Under the pieces are notes generated by a model. That model did not search any database, was not told where the DNA came from, and saw only the letters and a list, made by a program, of their open reading frames with translations. The position numbers were made by a program, and so were the translations under genes. Positions 1 to 10,000 of a stretch of 64,000 bases of DNA are shown piece after piece (within the stretch, counting starts at the first letter, position 1; each line of letters begins with the position of its first letter). Source of the stretch: Patiria pectinifera (taxonomy: Eukaryota; Echinodermata; Asteroidea; Valvatida; Asterinidae); the NCBI GenBank assembly GCA_029964075.1, contig CM057135.1:30617366-30681365 (forward strand), written 5' to 3'.

Positions 1-703
1 GGTTCAGCATTATTTCGTAGAAAATTCTATGGAAAAAACCTGATTTTTGACAGAGCTACGAGGGGGGTTGACCCCCAACCCCTCCGCTCCTGGTCTCGCG
101 TCTGATCTGTTCAGGGGGAAAATAAAAGGTATCAAATTCATTTGTACTCTTGTCATATTATTTGCCGTGTCGTTTGTAAGGACTAAAAAAAACACAAATA
201 GGTATAGTGTTAATGTCTTCCTTGCTAATTTTTTTTTTGGGGGGGGGGAGTCGCGATTGGGCTACTTGAAGTTATTCAATTAAGTAATTTATTTAATTTT
301 CATATTTTTTAAAACTTTTCTTTTCATATAGGACATTATACATATTCCAACAACATTATGTGGACATCATTGATGAGAAAACAAGTACGTATATAGGCCT
401 ACCGAGAGGTTCAACCCACGGCGGCATGCTTCACAACGCCGTGGGGAAAAAACAACCCTATGTTCAGCAAATCTGTGTTAGAGCCAACAGACGCGTTGGT
501 GATAATCGAGAAATGGGCTTCACCACTGCAGTCCCTGATGAAGGCCATCGATGTCCTATAAATCGTAACAAAATGCAATCTTCGTTAGTTAACATAACAT
601 TTTTGAACATGTTGTCGGAAATCGAGTCCTATTTAATTCTGAAGTAGTTAAACACCAAGTCATCAACATATATATATATTTAGACCATGATGTCCGTGAG
701 TTA

Positions 704-902
704 TCGTTCCGGTTTGCGGTAACACCATGTGGTAATAACTACTGCTTAGAAGATATTAGTTCTGAAAAGAACTTGTCCTGCTTATTATCAACTTTGCTAA
801 GTAGTTTTTTGTTCTGATAAGAACAGTCCTGCTGTAAGTTCTAACGAACTTGTCTTTGGTCTCAACGTTTCGACTAGCCTGCTCTAGTCATCGTCAGGAG
901 AC
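704..902 (-). mobile_element. 199-bp retroelement-like insertion ending in a hammerhead-like motif
   Basis: The 13-bp word TGTCCGTGAGTTA occurs at 691-703 and again at 903-915, so bases 704-902 look like an insertion with a perfect target-site duplication. On the - strand the element begins exactly with the 5' strand of helix I of a hammerhead-like fold. Three 6-bp hairpins with 4-nt loops lie further in, at 758-773, 810-825 and 836-851. Penelope-like elements and related retrozymes are known to carry hammerhead motifs, and a short 5'-truncated or non-autonomous copy of such an element is the best explanation. No coding capacity is present. The insertion is well supported; the family is inferred. 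Confidence 0.65.
859..902 (-). ncRNA. Hammerhead-ribozyme-like motif
   Basis: Read on the - strand, GTCTC (902-898) pairs with GAGAC (863-859) as helix I. Next come the core CTGACGA, helix II GACTAG/CTAGTC around a six-base loop, GAAA, and C-GTT, which gives a 2-bp helix III and the NUH cleavage triplet GUU. The order is that of a minimal type I hammerhead. One extra base (T) lies between the core A9 and helix II, so activity cannot be assumed. With so short a helix III, any cleavage would probably need a dimer or a tandem copy. Confidence 0.55.
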
Positions 903-1797
903 TGTGTCCGTGAGTTAATTAAATATAATTGAAAACCAAGTCATCAACATATATATTATTTTTAGAGCATCCCCCCTGTCTTGATTTGAGTTATATTTAA
1001 TTATGTAGTAATTGAAAACCAAGTCATCAACATATGTTTTTTTTTAACATGTTGTCTGGAGTCGAGTTATATTTAATTCTCAATTAATTGAACACCAAGT
1101 CATCATGATCCACTTATTATTGTCAGGTGCTCAAGGGAAACTTTGCAGATTCAATTTTAATCATTTCTTTCAAAATCGCATTTTAAAAAAGATCACTTCA
1201 AAACTAATGTAGTGTGATCAACGCTTTGCTTCAAAGTTTTAAGTTTAACAGTGTTCAAAAGTTTGCTGTTTGATGATGATGTTCAGTGTAATAAAATATT
1301 GAGAAAAAAACACGCCTCGCTTTAAAGGTACATGTATGACTTATTTAGGCATTCCGCAAACATCAACCATTAGTCAACAAAATTGAGCAAATCTATGCAA
1401 TATACATGTAGTACCCAACATGTGACTCTTCTTAGTAACCAATAATTAAGAAAATACTAAAAACCGAAACTTGTCAAAAATTTGATCATTTTTCGATTAA
1501 TGGCTTACCAACAATTGGTTCTTTACATTTTCCCAACTGATAGATGATTAAAAATAAAAACTGTCCCGTCTGCAATTTTACTCAGATTTTAGGTAAACGT
1601 GTTTGCCTAACGGCCGCTGGGCGTTCGAAAAATGTGGATGTTGACTATTGTACAAACGTTGGGTAAAAAGTTGGGCAAAATTGACCATTTGTTTGCTGTG
1701 TACCAAACGGTTTCTAGAACCTAAAACATAACCCGTACCTACGGAACAAAACCGTAATAACGGCGTGTCCCTGGGGCATTGTAGAATTATTAGCCAG

Positions 1798-1890
1798 CTA
1801 GCGATGGCGGTAGCGATGGCGGTAGATCACGGAGGATAGACGGAAGTTACGAAGGAAGCGGCTAAGAAGCCCATGACGTCACTTCCGGCT
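1798..1890. promoter_or_regulatory. Candidate housekeeping-type promoter (CRE/ETS composite)
   Basis: A perfect CRE palindrome TGACGTCA (1874-1881) overlaps an ETS-type ACTTCCGG (1881-1888). Just upstream are two tandem 'gcgatggcggta' words and GGAAG-type ETS cores. Such clusters are typical of TATA-less promoters of broadly expressed genes. It could serve AASDHPPT or an unseen gene in either direction. No transcript evidence is available. Confidence 0.35.
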
Positions 1891-3419
1891 GTCTAATTTA
1901 TAACACCCAATAGTTCCTTCTTTTTTGTGTTTGTTTCAAGGATTGTATTCGATGTTTGCCCTTGGCGGGTAGATGACGGTTGTATCTACGGAGCTCGGAT
2001 GAGGGTTAGCGAGGGGAAATCAACCGAATCGCCGGGGCTCAGCTGCGAGAGAAAAGCCCGCTGTGTGTGCCAGCGCGGCTTGCCTTGTCGCCGTTTTTTA
2101 ATGAAATAGAAAATAATGTGATTATATGAGAGTGCGGATTTGACATGGGGGCTTTTCGTATTGCACGGTCAAATGGGAATTGGCTGTGTTAATAATTGTT
2201 CTGCCTCATCTATTGCTTCGTCAACAACTATTTTCCCGTCTTGGCTCAAAATAGTTTTCTGTAAAACAAAACAAAAATTAATTTGAATTTGCAAACCTGA
2301 CTTTTCACATTTATTGGATGAAATTCTAGTTTGGCCGACATGAAGACGGTTCCTCATTCCATAATTTACATTCCGGACACCTACAGTCATCATTCTCTTG
2401 ATCATCCGCGTTTGATTCTGAAACCATTGAGGGCGCTCTTGATGTGATCAGTGGCAGTGACTCTTACCCTTCATTGATCATGTTTCCCCCCCCCCCCCCC
2501 GCCCCTCCACAACCGGGGAAATGGTCCCCTTTCTACTATAAAGGCAGTACTGTTATAAAACAAAATGTTTAATTTCTTCAGTGTAATCTTTGGCTGCATA
2601 AACTGACAACAAAATGTTGAGGAGAAACACGCCCCGTGTTTGTACAGGTTGATGAACAAATATCAGGACGGTCGTTTTGGGTTTAAAAGATAAGATTTTG
2701 TTTTAGAATGACCTATAGTATAGTACTTTGTCGCCCTGTTCGTCTCCATAGTAATAAACAATAACAATGAAAAGAGTGCATCCTCAGAAACCAAATGCCA
2801 GACGAAGAGGACAAAAATACATGAAAGGTTGTGTATTGATCCTGTAAATGTCAGCATTTGTTCTGTGACACTTTTCTGCAATGGTGAGTGATGCAGCCAA
2901 AAGATCACACTTACACAGTACACAGGTGTGCCGTTCCCGCCCTCGACTTAATCGATAAATCAAGGATCGATACCACTGTCAGCCTTTTTGAGAGTGAATG
3001 ATTCGCAAAGCCATTGACCTGATGATCCTACGGATTAAATGGACATTTCATAGTAAATGTATGTATTGTACTAAAGTGTTGTACTAAAATAAAGCCTTAA
3101 AAATAAAAGAGCAAACTCGAGCTCCAAGATTTCAAGTTGTTACAAGAGCAAGACTTATCAATGATTGCAAATTTGTGTGTGCGACATCGACACATCGTGA
3201 AAGAAAGATGACCTGATTAATTCCTTGAATTGTCACAATTTGCCGATCCTTCAAGGTTTGAGCACCCTAAAACCTCGCGTTATTTGCAATGAAAATTTAA
3301 TGTTTATCTCGTTTCCCCTCGTATTGATTTGAGTAGTGGTGGCGCCCTTCTCCACCGCCGTCAGCTGTGTTTTTTATCGGTCAATAGGTGGCGCCCTTTG
3401 TAAGCAAAATGTAAAACGG
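1891..3419. other. Non-coding flank upstream of AASDHPPT
   Basis: No exon was recognised on either strand. A C15 run sits at 2486-2500. The short open frames here match no family and are of the length expected by chance. Confidence 0.5.
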
Positions 3420-3565
3420 CCGAGCATGAGCCGAGCAGCTAGCAGACGACAAGACAGTTGACCCGGATCTTGGATAAAGCCAATGACGTGTTTTTCTTGA
3501 AGTTCCGGCTCAGAAGTTTGAAACTATATTACATCCTTTGTTAAATTTTGTAGTAGTTTTTTTGG
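3420..3565 (+). promoter_or_regulatory. Candidate promoter and 5'-UTR exon of AASDHPPT
   Basis: A consensus splice donor TGG|GTAAGT follows base 3565. The next good acceptor, TTTCTTTCTAG, ends at 3917, just before the first coding exon. If the two are joined, the frame entering that exon has a TAG at 3554-3556 and no ATG before 3948, which supports 3948 as the start. The transcription start and the 5' limit given here are guesses. Confidence 0.35.
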
Positions 3566-3947
3566 GTAAGTTTTAGTGTGTCATGTCAATCGTTGTTTGT
3601 TCTTATTCCTCCATGCTTCAACAGAACGAGACTGCAGACAGTGCATGCAATGATGCATGGAGTACTAGCCCAGGTTGGACGAAGTCTTCATTGCAATACG
3701 ACTAACGTAGGGAGGAAAGGGAGTCCACCAGGGCTACATGGAGTACCAACTTTGCGCCTACATCATGTGTCATATGCATTGTGTGTGTGTTTATTTTGTT
3801 GTAAATGATGAACGAGTAGGCTACTAATCATATCTATCTCTGAAGTAAAGTAGATAAAATGAGGGTACTTTTGTAGAACAGTTGAATTTGAACTAATTTT
3901 GGTTATTTTCTTTCTAGAGTTGTACCGTGTTAGTGTTTGCTGTGTGT

Positions 3948-4094
3948 ATGATGGGGAGTGTACGTTGGGCCTTTCGTTTTGGATCATGGAAACCCACTCA
4001 AGCAGAATGGAGCCTGGCATCTAGGTGTATACAGCAAGAAGAAAAGGACAAGATTGGTAAATTTGTCTTCAAGAAGGACGGCAAGGCCTCCATG
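3948..4094 (+). CDS. AASDHPPT: AASDHPPT coding exon 1 (residues 1-49)
   Basis: The exon follows acceptor TTTCTAG (AG at 3916-3917) and ends at donor ATG|GTAAGA in phase 0. It carries the N-terminal half of the first pseudo-symmetric Sfp-type subdomain, including VRWAF and the conserved EEKDKIGKFVF stretch (E-E-K-x-x-I-G-x-F-V-F also in human). Confidence 0.92.
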
Positions 4095-7000
4095 GTAAGA
4101 TATTATTAGGATTGGAAAGAATGCAGCACTTGCCAAGTACTAATTTACATAACATGTCAGTCGTTTTACAAAATTAAGGCCTATACTGGGGGGATTGATT
4201 TTGTGGCTCGGGAACATTTCAAATATACTCTATAAATTTCATGACAACTCAGTGCTTTGTGATTTGAAAAGTAGTATCTGAATACTTCAATCTTTCCCGA
4301 ATTCAAAATTGAAAGACATTTCATAGGCCTATTTAATTTTGAAAAGTGTCTTCCTTTGAATGCCTTGAAGACATCTTCTAACCTGTGTCAATATGTCGTC
4401 ATCTGCATACGGTTCAACAAAAGTTCTTGCACTCATATTCGTTTGCAAAAAGTATAGTTGACTTTTCTTCCCAATCCTTTGTCTTCATCTAGGCAGGAAG
4501 ACTGCTCATCCGAAAAGTAGTTGCGGAGTCCTTATCATACCCCTGGAAAGAGATCAGCCTTGTTAGGACAGACAGAGGCAAGCCCTACCTAGCTAATGAG
4601 AACATCGCAGATCCTGATTTCTTCCCCAATTTCAACTTCAATGCATCGCATGCTGGAGACTACACCGTGTTGGCCGCTGAACCTGAGTGGCTCTGTGGGG
4701 TGGACGTCATGAAGGTTGAGAGTAGAGGTGAGGCCCATGGGCTCTCTGCACAAGTATTTGTCCTCCCCTACCTTTTCACGGCGACAAAGGTAGATAGCCA
4801 CTGTTTGCCCAGCAACTGTAATAAGACACCATGGGGCTTGGGCATACTCAAATGAAATCATGATTTTTTGAACTTACGAGTAAATTATGTAGTGGGCCCC
4901 ACATAATGTATTGATGGACTTATTTTCATGTACACAAACCAGTTGTGTATTCGAGTGGGTCTTGAGGGGTTACTTAAGTACAAACTTCTTGTTTTAACCC
5001 TAACCCACCTCACTCCTCCAAAATCCTCCTGGCGGTTTTGGAGGATTCTAGAGGATTGAGGATGAATGGTGATTGAATCAAATGAGGATTCTGATTTTTG
5101 GTTATCCTTCATTTATTTAAAAGTAAAAAAAGTTTTGGGGAGAGGGAGGAGGATGGAGGATTGGATGAATGCATTTTTTTTGAGGGGACTCTCTCAATTT
5201 TGAAAAAAATTTTAGAGGGAAAAAAAAATTTTGGAGGATTTTGGAGGATTGAGGATGGTTGTAAGCAACAAGGGCCTAGGGGGTTAGGGTTAATGATTTG
5301 ATTGCCATTAAGGCAATTTCCGTTCGGGAATGCTTTTTTTTTAAAGCCTCAACTGATTTTCATCAGAATTTCTTGGATTTTTTTTTAAATTTCAGGAACA
5401 CCCAGTATTCCTGAGTTTTTCCGTCTGATGACGAGGCAGTTGACTCCTCATGAATGGGAGGTCATACGAGCAGAGGACACAGAATGGAAACAGCTGGAGA
5501 TGTTCTACAGATTCTGGGTAAGATTGGATTCTTCTTTTATGACGTTGAATCATGGCATGGCATCTCCACCAGTGATTGAGTGAATGCTATTGCAGTTGAT
5601 GGAATACTGAAGGAGGGAATGGGGAAGATACTTGAATTACAGAGGGCAATCACTAGCATGCATTGCTGAGAAGTTAATGTGAGACTATTCCTAATGTAGA
5701 ATATCAGTGTTGTGTCCTTCAGCAAGCCATTTTACCATAATTTGGATAATAGAAGTGCAAGGCTGGCAGGTACTTGGTACTTGGTTACTTGGTTGGTTCT
5801 TCTCCTAAGGACTTCCACAAGAAAGTATAACTAGGAGGCCAGAAACACCGGGGCAAACCCATCCTTAGCGATAAGTGTTACTGGGTTCTTTTACAGGCCT
5901 TATACACCACACGGGACCTCCGGCTTAATGTCCCAAGCAATAATGTTTAAGTGCCTTGCTTAAGGGCACAAGGGTCCGGGCCCGGGCTCCAACCCACGCC
6001 ACTGTTGCCTCTGAAACACCAGAGCATGAGTCCGGTGCTCTTAACTGCTAGGCCATGACACTCCTGTTACTTGTCCTGATGAAAAGTCCTAAATATCTGA
6101 ATCATTTTTACTATATTTATCTGCAATCACACTTCCCTTATTTTCATCCCTTTGTGAGATCTATAAAGGGGTTTGCCAACTTGCCTCTATTTTATTTTGT
6201 ATTATCCCAGTGTTTGAAGGAGAGCTACATTAAGGCGATAGGGATTGGTTTGGGCCTCGACCTGCAGACGATAGAATTTCACCCAAACACCAAGGTGCTA
6301 CAGAAGGGAGTGGTCACTACAGACACAAAGTTCCATCTTAATGGCAAATTGGACGCCACTTGGTACTTCCATGAATCCAAGTTGGATGACCTGCACTTTG
6401 CGTGTGTCGCCCTCAAGCGACCAGATGGGGTAAGTCATGATTGTTATTAGGCCGTGTCCAACTCACTTGGCAATACCGGAATTAACACGTGCACCTATGG
6501 AAGCCACTGGCTAGTGGCTGCAAGTGGCTTCCTATAGACTTGTGTGTTATTGCCGGCCGTGCCAAGTGAATCAGACACAGCATTGTACTTTTCTTTGTCC
6601 ATGATTTGAGTTTGCCGCCCTCATTAGGATGATAACAATATTACACTTGTCCATAATTTGAGTCTGCCGCCCTCATTAGGGTAATAACATTATTATACTT
6701 GTCCAAGATTTGAGTCTGCTGCCCTCATTAGGCTGAATATTTGTAACTGTTGCCCATTGTCACATGAGGGCAGTCTTTACCTCATCAGTAAGTTTTCCCC
6801 ATCAGGGATCAGCTCGGCAAGTTGTTCGAGACGAGACATTTGATACCATGCCTTTCATTGCACAATTTTGTAGGACTGTAGTGATGTGCGTCATTGATTG
6901 TTTGTGCTAGTCGATACCTTCCAGAGCATTTGTTAGAATTGTGGATGATCGCTCTGCTTTGGAGGTTGATATCATGCCAAGATTTCTCTAGGGTCTGGCA

Positions 7001-10000
7001 AACTGAAAAAAGCTGGTGTTTTGACACAATTCCCACTGAGCGTCAACCTTGTTTCTGTGTCTTACTGGCTCTTAATATCAGTATCTACTGTGGAACAGCG
7101 TATTTTGAAATATTGAACTCTACCAACATATAGAATTTGAAACACTGTTGGCAAAGTGGCAGCCATTCCCTTTGCTATCATGCTGCTCCTTGTTCAACCA
7201 AACATTGTCCAATTGTTACATTAGGTGTTATTAAATTCCAACGAAATAAAGTAAATGAACCAGAACTGACCAGAATGCTCTTTTGAGACTCTCATCTTGG
7301 TTTTTTGCCTTCTCAACTTTAAAATAAAATTCATGCACATGATAATTAGTGTTCTTTCCATTTATAGCAAAATTTCAGTCCATGCATGTTACTTATATGT
7401 ACGTGATTATTTGACCCCTGTAATTTCTTAAGTTCAAGGAAAGTCCTCTGTATTGTTTTACACGTGAGCATTGCTGCCTCAGGGGTACCTGGACAGGAAA
7501 CAACTGAACTTAATATCTTGCTTTGCAGTACCCTCCAGCGTTCCCCTCTCAAATCCCAAATTTGCAGTCCATTGTGCCCCATTAGTGTGGAAATGCCCAT
7601 ATACCTTTCCTGAATGTGATTGTATTTTATGAACACTTTGGTAGATCACGGTCCATATTAATCCATGGATGCAGATCAGTTGTGCTATAAATCTGTCAGC
7701 GTGCATTGCTAAACATGGTCATTGTGTTCACTTTTAAGAGCAATTTAGTTAGGCCTTGAAGGATAACTTTAATCATTTATATTGTAATCACTAGACAATA
7801 TGGATTTCGTGGGGTTTAATAAAACCCTGTACAAAAACTGGAAGCTTTACAGAATTTTGAAAGCATTTTTGATTGCACTTCAAAAAAACCCACATTAATT
7901 TAGTGGTCTGTGGCCGAGCTTTCCCGCTTTTTCAATTAGTCTGCCTCCACTTGAAAGCACCCGGTACCGTCATCAAGGTCACAACGACATTAAAAATCGC
8001 TCTTCATATTTACATGTACAAAACGAATGTCATCATCTTCCTTCTATTCATGTTCAGCTTCAATTATTGAACATGTGGCCGTTAAAGGTGCAATACTGGC
8101 CAAACGCCTTGAAAGCGTTTTTTTTTCTCTCTACTGTTCCAAAGCGCCAGCTGGCTGTCACAAGCTATTAGCCATGTCGATTTTTGTAGACATGTCATTT
8201 TTTACCCTCAAGGTTTTAAAATGTTATTAATTTCTACAGAAATTTGTGTGCAGTGTGCGCCACTTGTCAAATTACTTGGCCTCACGATGATATTTAATAT
8301 GTGGCATAATTGCGTGGCAGGTGGAATTTAATGGACAATAAATGATATCCTTTCATCAGTCAAAAATAACCTGAATTCAGAGTGGCACAATTTAATGAGG
8401 GTACGGCCTAATTGTTGTCAAGATATTCTTGTAACTGTAATAGAATGACCTCGAGAAATTCTTGGTTAGTTGTGTCTTTCAGACCAGGTGCGGTTTAATG
8501 GATTTTAAAAAAATGGTTGCTGAAAGTATTACAAATTCCTCATATGGATGTTTTTTTATTTATCACGTTTCGTCTGATTTCTTAAAGCTTTAACTGCATT
8601 TGGTAAAATGTTAGACAGCTACGTTTAGGCCTAAAGCTCGAAATTTTGCTTTTGCTTTTTTTTTTTCTTTTTTTTTTTTTTAAAGTAATGACGTATACTA
8701 CTTGTTTTTGCCCCCATATTGTATCGTACAACCCGTAGAACAAATTTTGATGTGCATTTCTTTCTTCCATAAGTTGTGCTCTGAAATTGCCATGAATCCT
8801 TTTTCTCATACTCTTTGAGTCTTTGTGACACACACACCACAATGATGAAACCACGGGAGAAATCACGAAATCTCTCAATGGGTTGTTTTCAGTAAATCGA
8901 CCCATCATGTTCTCAGTATCAAAACCCCATGGGTAGATTGCTTGCAAAGCGAAGTTTAATCAAGGTGTAAATCTTGCACTGTTTGGACGTCACAAGTATT
9001 ATCGGTGACTGCAAATTGCAGAGTGCTTCTCTGAGGGTTGAAACAGTGGTCAATAGGAGGATGTCAGTTTTGTTATAGTTTGTAAAATTCCCCATTGATT
9101 TTGTGCATACTCTGCTCTATTTTCCTTCTTCAGAATTTACACTGAAGAGGTTCATACATGTACATGTATGTATGCGCAAACTACACATCTGACTAGAACC
9201 TACTTGATACATGCCCCGCAGTTGTCATAATGCAGCCTCGTATTGTATTATCATGATACATTGCCATCCACATTAAAGGGGTCAGTGAAGAACCTGCACC
9301 ATCAAACATTGATGCCGCATGTCAAACCAACCATGTGCATTTTACATTTGGTGTGCCTTCAGTTTCCAATTCAATGCGATTGGAAAGCCACGTGCTCTGC
9401 ATAATTTATAACTTTGGATGACGACCAAAGATGTACAATTTAAAAAAAATATATACCGGTAGGTTTGGTTTATAATCATATACTGAGCTGATGCTTTGAC
9501 CTTTTAAAATTTTGTTTTCAAATAGGTTTTCATGTTAATGCTCGAAAGTGGTTGGATAATTTTCCAGCTTCACAACTTGATTAATGACTGCTGATTTCTC
9601 TCAGCCATGTGCAAATATTGGAGGTACCCGTACATGTCCATGTTTTCTAAATGCACCACACTGAAAGTCAAGATCGTAGAACAGACAGTACGCTGCACTT
9701 GTTTGTAGAACATCCCCGTTGATTTTTCCACCGGCATAATTGATTGATGCCATATACTGACATGTAATGAAGCATAAATTTCACCGTATGTTTGTAGTCT
9801 TGTCCTGGATCTAGCCATGCTTCCTGTATCTCTGGCAAGTGTCATTTATTGGTTGAGGCACATGTTCGTGCATGCAAGGAAATGGTAATCGAACATTAAG
9901 ACGCGTACGAAGAAAACCTGTCCATATGATTTCTCAATTACGGTACCATCAATATTATCATGTCAGTGCTTGATGTGCCACGGATGGTTGCTGATGTCTT

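Larger units (their letters stand above)
600..1110. repeat. Imperfect tandem array, unit about 70-83 bp, four copies
   Basis: The word ACCAAGTCATCAACATAT, complete or shortened, recurs at about 654, 935, 1018 and 1094. Each copy is preceded by a variant of 'gagttatatttaatt', and two copies carry AACATGTTGTC. Subtracting the 212 bp of inserted element plus target duplication from the first interval leaves 70 bp, which fits the other spacings of 83 and 76. The array therefore predates the insertion. Confidence 0.7.
1..1797. other. Upstream flank, no recognised gene
   Basis: No exon of a known family was recognised. The stretch holds a G10 run at 239-248, a 70-83 bp tandem array (about 600-1110) and a short inserted element (704-902), both listed separately. 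An open stretch at 330-647 on the + strand follows an acceptor-like pyrimidine-AG, but its product resembles nothing I know. From 1110 to 1797 the sequence is AT-rich with no visible structure. Confidence 0.5.

Noticed and set aside
330-647. Open frame after an acceptor-like AG, possible last exon of an upstream + strand gene
   Set aside because: About 105 codons with no family resemblance, and its end runs into the tandem array. Chance is as likely as a gene.
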